Below, in pieces: positions 55,750 to 63,786 of a stretch of 64,000 nt of DNA. The position numbers and the translations under genes were made by a program. Location: contig NZ_SMCQ01000009.1 of the NCBI RefSeq assembly GCF_004343035.1, positions 1 to 64,000 on the forward strand, given 5' to 3'. The DNA is from Longibaculum muris. Its GTDB lineage: Bacteria; Bacillota_I; Bacilli_A; Erysipelotrichales; Coprobacillaceae. Positions within the stretch are counted from its first letter, which is position 1. Each line of letters starts with the position of its first letter. The notes beneath the pieces are model-generated. The model did no database searches. It had not been told where the DNA came from and worked only from the letters and a program-made list of their open reading frames with translations.

Positions 55750-57120
55750 ATGGATATTATTAGACATTATATGGGACCAAAGTCTTTTTATAAGCGTGCA
55801 TGTTATATTGCTATACCATTAGGGTTACAACAATTAGTCACAAGTTGTATGGGAATTATTGATTCATTAATGGTTTCTTGGATTGGTCAAGTGACAGCAG
55901 TTGGAACTGCCGTTCAGATAGAAACTTTATGTACATCGGTTTCATGGGCTTGTGCCGCTGGAGTGGGAATTTATTCCGTTCAGTTTTTTGGGGCAAAAGA
56001 TATGTTGAATTTAAAACGCTCATTTGGATTAAGTTTGGTCTTAGCGATTATTTCAGGGATGTTTTGGTTTTTATTAGCAGCAATATTTGGGAAATGGATT
56101 CTTGGTTTTTATATACAAGATGCTATGGTTATTGAAAATGGTTTATTATATTTAAGAATTGCAATGTTTTCTTATGTTTTTTTAGCAATCGAGTTTGCTT
56201 TTAATATTGTTTATCGAAATATCAATAAACCACGTATTCCTCTAATTATCGGGATTATGGCAATGATTATCAATGTCATCAGCAACTATATTTTTATCTT
56301 TGGTTTGTTTGGAATGCCAAAGATGGGGATTCAAGGAGCAGCATTAGGAACATGTTTAGCTCACATGAGTGCTGTAAGTATTCACTTTATATATGCCTAT
56401 CGCACGCATCAAATCTTTTTAGGAAGTTTATCTGAAATGTTTTCTTTTGATATACGTTTTGTTAAAAATATTATGCGTAAAACCCAAGCTATCATTATTA
56501 ATGAATTATTCTTTGGTTTTGGATCAACATTATTTATCAAAGCGTTTGGTGTTTTGGGAACAAGCTCTATGGATGCTTATTATGTAGGGGCTAAGATATC
56601 TGATATTTTCTATGCCTTGGCTAATGGTTTTTCTAATGCTGTTGCTGCGATTGTAGGAATGTCATTAGGTGCAGGGAATGAAAATAAAGCGAAAGAGGAA
56701 GGAAATTATTTTATTGGGATGGCTGTTTGTTTATCAACAGTAGCAATGGCATTGATTTTTGCGGGCTCACATTTCCTTGTTTCAATCTTTCATTTAACAA
56801 ATTCTCAAGTGATTGAAGAAGCTGTTTTAATTGTTAAAGTTTTCTCACTAAGAATAGCTTTACGTTTCTTTATTGTCATTGTCTTTTCTTCTTTAAGAGC
56901 TGGAGGCGATTCAAAGATATTAACGCTTTTAGATAGTGGCTTAATGTGGGGTGTAGGCATTCCGCTTGCCTTTATATGTGTTCATCTTTTTCAAATTCAA
57001 AGTATTGCACTTGTTTTCTTGATTTGCCAATTAGAACAAGTCGTACGTGTTATCTTTGGAATGAGACGTTATCGTACAGGAGTATGGGCAGTTAATTTAA
57101 CGACCTCTATTTCTAATTAA
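55750..57120 (+). CDS. MATE-family efflux transporter
   Basis: A 456-aa membrane antiporter with twelve predicted helices in two bundles. The N-terminal motif IPLGLQQLVTSCMGIIDSLMVSWIG (about 19-43) and VGTAVQIETLCTSVSWACAAGVG match the MATE fold, with the half-repeat IIINELFFGFGSTLFIKAFGVLGTSSMDAYYVG (about 250-282). It exports drugs or metabolites in exchange for Na+ or H+; the substrate is unknown. GAGAGGGGG precedes the ATG. It stands alone between two terminators. Confidence 0.92.
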   Translation: MDIIRHYMGPKSFYKRACYIAIPLGLQQLVTSCMGIIDSLMVSWIGQVTAVGTAVQIETLCTSVSWACAAGVGIYSVQFFGAKDMLNLKRSFGLSLVLAIISGMFWFLLAAIFGKWILGFYIQDAMVIENGLLYLRIAMFSYVFLAIEFAFNIVYRNINKPRIPLIIGIMAMIINVISNYIFIFGLFGMPKMGIQGAALGTCLAHMSAVSIHFIYAYRTHQIFLGSLSEMFSFDIRFVKNIMRKTQAIIINELFFGFGSTLFIKAFGVLGTSSMDAYYVGAKISDIFYALANGFSNAVAAIVGMSLGAGNENKAKEEGNYFIGMAVCLSTVAMALIFAGSHFLVSIFHLTNSQVIEEAVLIVKVFSLRIALRFFIVIVFSSLRAGGDSKILTLLDSGLMWGVGIPLAFICVHLFQIQSIALVFLICQLEQVVRVIFGMRRYRTGVWAVNLTTSISN

Positions 57121-57138
57121 GAAAAATAATTTAAAAAT

Positions 57139-57180
57139 AGTCGAATCTATTGTAGAATAAAGGTAGATTCGACTGTCTTT
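57139..57180 (+). terminator. Terminator after the MATE gene
   Basis: Stem AGTCGAATCTA (57139-57149) / TAGATTCGACT (57164-57174), 14-nt loop, GTCTTTT tail. Confidence 0.8.
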
Positions 57181-57198
57181 TACAAATGACATCATTTT

Positions 57199-57277
57199 GT
57201 GTTGACATGTGTTGAAAAGTGTTGAAGATTATAAAAAATATGTCAATTATATGTTTAAGTGTCAAAAAATTCAACAC
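57199..57277 (+). repeat. Helically phased GTGTTGA array upstream of the LevR-like gene
   Basis: GTGTTGA starts at 57199, 57209 and 57219, exactly 10 bp apart, and an inverted copy TCAACAC lies at 57271-57277. This resembles an activator-binding array. It sits 60-160 bp before the LevR-like start, upstream of a weak sigma-70-type promoter (TTGTTA at 57280, TATATT at 57304, 18-bp spacer). Confidence 0.75.
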
Positions 57278-57280
57278 TGT

Positions 57281-57297
57281 TGTTATAAGATGTCATA
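57281..57297. promoter_or_regulatory. Direct-repeat operator-like site 3
   Basis: TGTTATA-AGA-TGTCATA, the same two-part site as at 53151 and 53183, here overlapping the possible promoter of the LevR-PTS operon. Confidence 0.6.
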
Positions 57298-57360
57298 ATA
57301 CGATATATTGTAGCTGTGAGGCAGGGATGAATCAGATATCTCAAGAAAGGAAGTAGAAAT

Positions 57361-60084
57361 ATGGCAAATAGCACAAAAGATTTAATACTGAACTATTTGA
57401 GTGATCTGACAGAAACTTTCGACTTTACCCAAGTCAATGCATTTACCGCTTCAGCAATGAGTGATGAAATGCATATAAGTAGAAGCCTTGCAAGTCAGTA
57501 TCTTAATGAGCTTGTTAAAGAGAAAGTTGTCATGAAAATTAATTCTAGACCAGTTTATTTCTTACATCGTAAGAAAATGGAAGAACTTTACAAAACAACT
57601 TTCCAAGATGACGATTTTTATGATTTAGAAGAAGTCAAACAATATGTTATGAATCATTCTTTTGGAGAGGGGAATTATTCAAAAATAATCGGCTCAGATA
57701 AATCATTAGCCATTGTAATTAAACAATTAAGAGAAAGCTTTGAATATCCACCTTGTGGATTGCCAGTTATTCTTAATGGAGAGAAGGGTACTGGAAAAAG
57801 AACATTATGTACAACAATCTATGAGAATGCAGCGCGAATTGGAACAATTCATGCCGATACAAAACTCATCAAATTAGAATTCTCACCAACCAACAGCCAA
57901 ACCTTACTTACAAAGGTCTTTGGCAAAAACAATCAACCAGGATTGATTGATAGTACAAATCACTTAGTTTTCATGATTTGCAATGCTCAGTATATGTCCC
58001 ATGAATTTCAAGAACAATTATGTCTCTTGTTAGAAATGGACAAAAACAAATCATCAAGTAAAAGCAAATATAAAAACAAAAATATTCGATATATGCTTTT
58101 ATGTGATATTCATCCTCATCTTTGTATGAGTGAAAGACTTCTTAAAAACATCCCTCTGATTTTAGATGTTCCTAAACTTCAAGATAAGAGCAAAGAAGAA
58201 AAAGAAGAACTCATTATTCACTTCATTCAAAATGAAGGTTTAAAGATGAAGAAAACCATTAAAATATCAAGTGCTGTTTTAAGAGCCTTAGTCAATGGTG
58301 ATTATGAAAACAATTTATTAGGTTTACAATCAACAATCCAATTGATGTGTGCAAGTGCATTAAGAGAAAGTGCTGGCAAAAAAGAAGTGATTATTCATAC
58401 TTATGATTTACCAGAACATCTTCTTCAAACAATGCCAATTGTCACAGATGAAAATGTTATATACATCGATACAACAACTTACAAAAAGAGTGAGGAAATT
58501 GATTTTATATTTGATTATTTTGATCGTATTATTAAACCACTGCATAAATATGAAGGATTAGAAACTGCATTAAATGAGAGTAAACATAACTTTGATTTAT
58601 TGAGTGATTATCTTTCTTATAAACAAAGAATACCACCAGAAAGAATCAAAGGAACAGAAATTTCTTTATCTAATATCTTAGATGTAGTTTTAAAGAAACG
58701 TTATATTAATTTACCAAGTGGATTTTGTTGTACATTAGCAAAATTGATTTATATAAGTGAACTTTATAGTTCATCAATTCAAAATTATCATCTAGAACAT
58801 CGTTCAATGATTGATGAAATTATCTTGAATATTAAAAGTGAGCTCATGTATGAATCAATGATTGTAGAAGATATTACAAGATTAGTAAATGCTAATTTAG
58901 AAATGCAAATGACAGATATCTTATTCATTATTATGGTTGTTTATTTACATCATTATAATGCTCAAGTCGCAAGACGTAATATTTTTGGAATGATTGTCTG
59001 TCATGGTTATTCAACCGCAACTTCGATTGCTGATGCAGTCAATAGCTTATTAGAAAATTATGTGTTTGAGGCTGTGGATATGCCATTAGATGTCACAGTT
59101 GATGAAATCAAAGAAGTACTTGTCGAAAGATTAAACCGTATGAATCATAATGCTGATGTCATTGTGATGGTTGATATGGGATCTTTAGAACAGCTGGGGA
59201 ATAGCTTAAGTACAGCAATTAATTGTAGTGTTGGTGTCATCAACAATGTTTCAACAAGGTTAGCTTTAAATGTTGGAAACTGTATCTTAAATGATAAAGA
59301 TATACAAACAACCTTGGAAAAAGTCAGTGAGTCATCAAAAGCAGCTTATACAATTATTGATCGTCAAAAGAATGACACAATCTTATTTACAAGTGAAAGT
59401 GGCATTCATATGGCTCAAAGAATGAGAGAATTATTTGAAAGCAGTTTACCTGGACAAATACCAATTGATTTAGAAGTTTGTGATTATAATCAATTAGTAG
59501 CAAGTGGTCCACATCATGAATTATTTGAAAGTAATAATGTCCTCTTTATTACTGGAACAGCAAATCCACATATCGAAGGACAAGTCTTTATTGCCTTAGA
59601 AGATATTATATCAGGTAATAATATTGATTTAATGACTTCCCATTTGTCTAAACATTTAGCACCGAAGCAATTAAATCAATTATTAGATGATTTACGTAAA
59701 GATTTTACTTTACAAAATGTTGTTGGATATCTCACAATCCTTAATCCAAAAGTTTTATTAGATAGCGTTACCCTTGCGATAGATGATTTGCAAGATCGCT
59801 TAAATAAACGTTTTGGTGGTAAGACATTAATTGGTATTTATATTCATGTATGTTGTTTAATCGAAAGATTAGTCACGAAAACAGCCATTACTGAATATGT
59901 CGATTTAGAAGGATTTGAAAGAGATAATAAAGCCTTTATCGCATGTGTTCATGAAGCATTTAAAAACTTATCAATTCGCTATAATATTACAATACCAACT
60001 AGTGAAATTGCTTATTTACATGAATTTATTGCTGCGGATGAACAACGCTTTGAAGATGGCGAACTGGTTTCAAAATTAAAATAG
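57361..60084 (+). CDS. LevR-like PTS regulator with degenerate sigma-54 module
   Basis: A 907-aa regulator. Order: N-terminal HTH (about 1-70), AAA+ domain (about 105-340), PRD-like region (about 430-540), EIIA-mannose-like domain (about 541-670, with His548 in GMIVCHGYS), further EIIB-like segment, and a C-terminal PRD (His829 in IHVCCLIERLV). Walker A is kept as GEKGTGKRT (140-148). However, the GAFTGA loop that contacts sigma-54 is missing (FG at 187-188 goes straight to KNNQPGLID), and Walker B is replaced by HLVFMICNAQ. It therefore cannot work as a normal sigma-54 activator. It is followed 15 bp later by the PTS genes it presumably controls. Confidence 0.85.
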   Translation: MANSTKDLILNYLSDLTETFDFTQVNAFTASAMSDEMHISRSLASQYLNELVKEKVVMKINSRPVYFLHRKKMEELYKTTFQDDDFYDLEEVKQYVMNHSFGEGNYSKIIGSDKSLAIVIKQLRESFEYPPCGLPVILNGEKGTGKRTLCTTIYENAARIGTIHADTKLIKLEFSPTNSQTLLTKVFGKNNQPGLIDSTNHLVFMICNAQYMSHEFQEQLCLLLEMDKNKSSSKSKYKNKNIRYMLLCDIHPHLCMSERLLKNIPLILDVPKLQDKSKEEKEELIIHFIQNEGLKMKKTIKISSAVLRALVNGDYENNLLGLQSTIQLMCASALRESAGKKEVIIHTYDLPEHLLQTMPIVTDENVIYIDTTTYKKSEEIDFIFDYFDRIIKPLHKYEGLETALNESKHNFDLLSDYLSYKQRIPPERIKGTEISLSNILDVVLKKRYINLPSGFCCTLAKLIYISELYSSSIQNYHLEHRSMIDEIILNIKSELMYESMIVEDITRLVNANLEMQMTDILFIIMVVYLHHYNAQVARRNIFGMIVCHGYSTATSIADAVNSLLENYVFEAVDMPLDVTVDEIKEVLVERLNRMNHNADVIVMVDMGSLEQLGNSLSTAINCSVGVINNVSTRLALNVGNCILNDKDIQTTLEKVSESSKAAYTIIDRQKNDTILFTSESGIHMAQRMRELFESSLPGQIPIDLEVCDYNQLVASGPHHELFESNNVLFITGTANPHIEGQVFIALEDIISGNNIDLMTSHLSKHLAPKQLNQLLDDLRKDFTLQNVVGYLTILNPKVLLDSVTLAIDDLQDRLNKRFGGKTLIGIYIHVCCLIERLVTKTAITEYVDLEGFERDNKAFIACVHEAFKNLSIRYNITIPTSEIAYLHEFIAADEQRFEDGELVSKLK

Positions 60085-60099
60085 AGTAGGGGAATAGAT

Positions 60100-60525
60100 A
60101 TGGAAAAAGAAAAAAAGGTTGTCATTGCAACTCATGGAGAACTAGCCAAAGGGCTAGTGAGTGCATTAAAGATTATTGTAGGAGATGTCGCTGATATTCA
60201 AACAGTTTGTGGATATACAACACCAGATTTTGATTTAGATCAAACGATTCAATCTATTATGAATCAACATGATTTTAATCAATATGAATTGGTTGTTTGC
60301 ACAGATATGATGGGTGGAAGTGTTAATAATGGTTTTGTTAAATATTTAGGACAATATCCATTTCATCTTGTAACAAATACAAATTTAGCATTTTTAGTTG
60401 ATTTACTATTAACACCTGGATGTATTAATGCTCAAGTCTTAACATCAAAGGTAAGTGATGATTTAGTTAGTGTTAAATATGTCAATGGTGTTGTTAATAG
60501 CATGGATGATTTAGATGATTTGTAA
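60100..60525 (+). CDS. PTS EIIA, mannose family
   Basis: A 141-aa phosphocarrier. The phosphorylated His12 lies in VVIATHGELAKGL (7-19), and VVCTDMMGGSVNNGF (about 66-80) is the conserved dimer/loop motif. It accepts phosphate from HPr and passes it to the separate EIIB next to it. It is the first gene of a four-part PTS (EIIA, EIIB, EIIC, EIID) directly after the LevR-like regulator. GTAGGGGAA precedes the ATG. Confidence 0.95.
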   Translation: MEKEKKVVIATHGELAKGLVSALKIIVGDVADIQTVCGYTTPDFDLDQTIQSIMNQHDFNQYELVVCTDMMGGSVNNGFVKYLGQYPFHLVTNTNLAFLVDLLLTPGCINAQVLTSKVSDDLVSVKYVNGVVNSMDDLDDL

Positions 60526-60546
60526 GAAGGACGGAGGTGAAGAAAT

Positions 60547-61017
60547 ATGATTAAAGCAGTAAGAGTTGACCACAGATTGGTTCATGGACAGGTTGCATTT
60601 ACTTGGACACATTTCTTGGCAGCAACAAGAATTATTGTTATTGATGATAAAGCAGCGACTGATGAATTTCAAAAGATGGCATTAAATATGTCTAAACCTG
60701 CTGGATGTAAATTGAATATTTTTACAGTGGAAAAGGCTTTATCAAAAATGGCAAAAGTTGAAACTTTAAATGAAAATATCTTTATTGTTTTTGGATGTAC
60801 GAGGGATGCTGCAAGATTTATTGAAGGATATCCAAAATTTAAAGAAATTAATTATGGTGGTATTGCTAAAAAAGAAGGATCTAAATCATATGGGGAAGTT
60901 GTTTATTTAAATGATGAAGAAGTTGCTGATTCGAAAAAAATTATGAGTTTAGGAACAAAGATCTTTATGCAACAATTACCAACAACAAAGAGAGAGGAAT
61001 TAAGATTCGCAGATTAG
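60547..61017 (+). CDS. PTS EIIB, mannose/sorbose family
   Basis: A 156-aa phosphocarrier with the active His13 in VRVDHRLVHGQVAFTW (5-20) and NIFIVFGCTRDAARFIEGYP in the C-terminal half. It phosphorylates the sugar as it is moved by EIIC and EIID. An unusually strong GGACGGAGGTGA site precedes the ATG. Among LevR-linked mannose-type systems, several carry Amadori products (GfrABCD) rather than mannose, which fits the deglycase gene at the end of this operon. Confidence 0.95.
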   Translation: MIKAVRVDHRLVHGQVAFTWTHFLAATRIIVIDDKAATDEFQKMALNMSKPAGCKLNIFTVEKALSKMAKVETLNENIFIVFGCTRDAARFIEGYPKFKEINYGGIAKKEGSKSYGEVVYLNDEEVADSKKIMSLGTKIFMQQLPTTKREELRFAD

Positions 61018-61034
61018 ATTAAGGAGGAAAAATT

Positions 61035-61832
61035 ATGTTATTTAAGGCGATTATTGTCGGTCTGATTGCAGTCTTTGCAAGAATTGATTCACGTATGTTA
61101 GGACGTTTGAACTTTGAAAGACCGCTCATTACATGTACGCTTGTAGGTCTTTTCTTAGGAGATGTAAAAGTTGGGCTTTTAGTCGGAGCTCAAATGGAAA
61201 TGGTTAGTTTAGGATTTATGAGTATCGGAGCTTCTGGTTTTGATATGAACATGGGTTCTATTGCAGGGTGTGCATTGGTTATTTTAACAGGTGCTAAAAT
61301 TGAAACAGCTTTAGCTATTGCAACACCAATGACATTATTAATCACACTTATTGAGACAGCAGCAAGTGTTGTTCGTATCAGTATGACTCATATGATTGAT
61401 AATTATGTTGATAAGAGTGAATACAAGAAAGCTAAACTTGTAGATATTTTCTGGGGACCAATGTTATATGCTGTATGTACATTTGTACCAGTATTTATGG
61501 CTGTTTATTTAGGAGCAGATGTTATCAATGCAATTGTTAATGCAGTACCTCAATTTGTATTAGATGGTATTACTTTAGGTGCTAACTTAGTAGCATTCTT
61601 CGGATTTGCAATGTTATTATCTGTTATGATTAATAAGAAAAATGCAATTTTCTTCTTCTTTGGATTTGCTATTGCAGCCTATTCAGGATTAAGTTTAACT
61701 GCAATTGCTATTATTTCAATCATCATGGCTGTGTTATTCTATCAAATTAAATATGGTGATGGTTCACTTCAATTATCATCAAATGGTCAAGCAGATGACT
61801 ATGATGAACTTGAAGATGACTTAGATGATTAA
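61035..61832 (+). CDS. PTS EIIC, mannose/sorbose family
   Basis: A 265-aa membrane subunit of the sugar channel with about seven helices. The family motif GLFLGDVKVGLLVGAQMEMVSLGFMSIGAS (about 37-66) is clear. The C-terminal tail is very acidic (DDYDELEDDLDD). It works with EIID encoded 13 bp downstream. TAAGGAGG provides a strong ribosome site. Confidence 0.95.
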   Translation: MLFKAIIVGLIAVFARIDSRMLGRLNFERPLITCTLVGLFLGDVKVGLLVGAQMEMVSLGFMSIGASGFDMNMGSIAGCALVILTGAKIETALAIATPMTLLITLIETAASVVRISMTHMIDNYVDKSEYKKAKLVDIFWGPMLYAVCTFVPVFMAVYLGADVINAIVNAVPQFVLDGITLGANLVAFFGFAMLLSVMINKKNAIFFFFGFAIAAYSGLSLTAIAIISIIMAVLFYQIKYGDGSLQLSSNGQADDYDELEDDLDD

Positions 61833-61845
61833 GGAGGAATGAAAA

Positions 61846-62685
61846 ATGTCACAAAAAGGGTTAGAAGCACAAAGAAATTATCCATTACATAAAAAAGTAA
61901 GAGAATTTTTCTGGGGTGGTTGGTGTATGCAAACTAACTGGAACTATGAAAGACAAATGAACACTGCATTTATGTGGGGGATTTCTAATACATTAGATCG
62001 TCTTTATCCAGAACCAGAAGAAGATGAAAAGAAAAAAGAAAGATATAGAGCTTCATTAGAGTTCTTCAATATTACACCACAATTTGGTGCATTCGTATTA
62101 GGTTTAACTGCCGCAATGGAAGAAGAATATGCAGAAAAGCCAGATACATTTGATCCAAAAATGATTACATCAGTAAAAACTGCATTAATGGGCCCTTTAT
62201 CTGGGGTAGGAGATTCATTATTCCAAGGAACTGTTAGAATTATCGCAATGAGTATTGGTATTTCATTAGCACAACAAGGATCTATCTTAGGACCAATCTT
62301 AGCTATGTTAATCTCATTTGCAGTCAGCTTCCCAATTACTTGGTTTGGAGCTAAGTTAGGATATACAAAAGGACAAGAATTAATTCGTCAAATTTCTGAA
62401 AGTAACTTAATGGATAAGTTAATGTATGGATGTAGTGTTGCTGGGTTAATGGTTGTTGGTGGTATGGCTGCTACTTTGGTTAATGTAACTACACCTTTAA
62501 CATATGGAAAAACATTAGTTGTACAAGAAATTTTAGATGGTATTATGCCTAAAATGTTACCTTTAGCTTTAACTGGATTAATGTATTATTTAGTTAAAAA
62601 AGGTGTTCATCCAATTGTTATTGTTATTGCTTGCTTTGTTGTTGGTATTATCTTAAATTACTTTGGTATCTTAGCAGCAGCATAA
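61846..62685 (+). CDS. PTS EIID, mannose/sorbose family
   Basis: A 279-aa membrane subunit. It has VREFFWGGWCMQTNWNYERQMNTAFMW (near 18-44) and MGPLSGVGDSLFQGTVRIIAMSIG (about 115-138), both diagnostic for EIID, with helices in the second half and a short hydrophobic tail. It completes the four-part PTS. A 75-bp gap holding an inverted repeat separates it from the SIS deglycase gene. Confidence 0.95.
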   Translation: MSQKGLEAQRNYPLHKKVREFFWGGWCMQTNWNYERQMNTAFMWGISNTLDRLYPEPEEDEKKKERYRASLEFFNITPQFGAFVLGLTAAMEEEYAEKPDTFDPKMITSVKTALMGPLSGVGDSLFQGTVRIIAMSIGISLAQQGSILGPILAMLISFAVSFPITWFGAKLGYTKGQELIRQISESNLMDKLMYGCSVAGLMVVGGMAATLVNVTTPLTYGKTLVVQEILDGIMPKMLPLALTGLMYYLVKKGVHPIVIVIACFVVGIILNYFGILAAA

Positions 62686-62690
62686 AAAGG

Positions 62691-62716
62691 AATAAACTTA
62701 GGGAATTAAGTTTATT
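62691..62716 (+). other. 10-bp inverted repeat between EIID and the deglycase gene
   Basis: AATAAACTTA (62691-62700) and TAAGTTTATT (62707-62716) are perfect complements with a 6-nt loop, without a strong T run. It may be an mRNA-stability or processing element, or a weak attenuator that lowers deglycase levels. Confidence 0.6.
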
Positions 62717-62760
62717 TATAGATTATTGAACATGAAAGGGTTAAAAAGGAGGAGAGAGAA

Positions 62761-63726
62761 ATGTTCGATGTTAAAAAAATGATTGAAGAAATTACTTCAA
62801 AAAAAGAAATTAAAAACATTAGTTTTACAGGAGTTGGTGGATCTTTAGCTTGTTTCTATGCACCTTATTACTATGTTATGAGAGAAGGGAAAAATGTAAC
62901 AACAAGTTATACTTCATCAAATGAATTCGTTCATGATACACCATCATGCGTAGGGGAAAATTCAATTGTTGTCATTTCATCTCGTGGAGGAAATACTGCT
63001 GAAACTGTTGAAGCTGGACGTGTTGCTAAAAAATTAGGAGCAACTGTTATTGGTATGACTCACGAAGAAGGGGAAAATGGAATTACTGAAGTTTCTGATT
63101 ATGTTGTTTTATTCAAAGATTTATCTGAAGCTCCATATGAAGAAAGTAAAACTGGATATATTTTAAAAATTGCTATTGAAACATTACATCAAGTTGAAGG
63201 TACTGGAAAATATGAATTAATGAATGAAGCTATTGAAAAAATGAATACATTAATTCCTGCTGCTGAAAAAGCAATTATTCCAGAAGCTATTAAATTCTCA
63301 ATTAACTATAAAGATGATAATATCATTTATACAATGGGTAGTGGTACAGCATGGTCTGCAGCTCAACAACAACAAATTTGTATCTTAATGGAAATGCAAT
63401 GGATCAACTCAAGTGTTATCCACACTGGTGAATTCTTCCATGGTCCATTTGAAATCACTGATCCAGATACAGCGTTCTTATTGTTGAAATCAACAGGTAA
63501 GACTAAACCATTAGATGAAAGAGCAATTAATTTCTTAAGTCAATATAATCATCATTTCACAGTGATTGATGCTGAAAAATATGGTATGAATGACTTAGGT
63601 GAAGTTAGTGAATACTTTGATTATGACTTCCATACAGCAATGCTTGGAGTATTCAACAAATTATTAGCTGATATGAGAGATCATCCATTAAGTAAAAGAA
63701 AATATATGTGGAAATATAAATATTAA
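62761..63726 (+). CDS. SIS-domain fructosamine-6-phosphate deglycase-like protein, copy 2
   Basis: A 321-aa paralogue of the protein at 53223, with the same motifs: FTGVGGSLACFYAPYYYVM (about 21-39), VISSRGGNTAETVEAGRVA (about 76-94), EFFHGPFEITD (about 222-232) and an HPLSKRKYMWKYKY end. It probably splits the phosphorylated product delivered by the adjacent mannose-type PTS, as GfrE/GfrF do for glucoselysine and fructoselysine. GGAGGAGAGAG precedes the ATG. Having two copies suggests two Amadori substrates; which copy acts on which cannot be told. Confidence 0.85.
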   Translation: MFDVKKMIEEITSKKEIKNISFTGVGGSLACFYAPYYYVMREGKNVTTSYTSSNEFVHDTPSCVGENSIVVISSRGGNTAETVEAGRVAKKLGATVIGMTHEEGENGITEVSDYVVLFKDLSEAPYEESKTGYILKIAIETLHQVEGTGKYELMNEAIEKMNTLIPAAEKAIIPEAIKFSINYKDDNIIYTMGSGTAWSAAQQQQICILMEMQWINSSVIHTGEFFHGPFEITDPDTAFLLLKSTGKTKPLDERAINFLSQYNHHFTVIDAEKYGMNDLGEVSEYFDYDFHTAMLGVFNKLLADMRDHPLSKRKYMWKYKY

Positions 63727-63733
63727 AATGTAT

Positions 63734-63759
63734 AATCTGACAGTGCAAGCTGTCAGATT
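63734..63759 (+). terminator. Hairpin at the end of the PTS-deglycase operon
   Basis: Perfect 10-bp stem AATCTGACAG (63734-63743) / CTGTCAGATT (63750-63759) with a 6-nt loop; the tail CATTCTTT is only weakly T-rich. Confidence 0.65.
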
Positions 63760-63786
63760 CATTCTTTATAAAGAGAGGTGAAGATA

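Noticed and set aside
57121-57360. Sigma-54 promoter expected before a LevR-type operon
   Set aside because: No TGGCAC-N5-TTGC-like element was found; this absence supports the rewiring finding instead.
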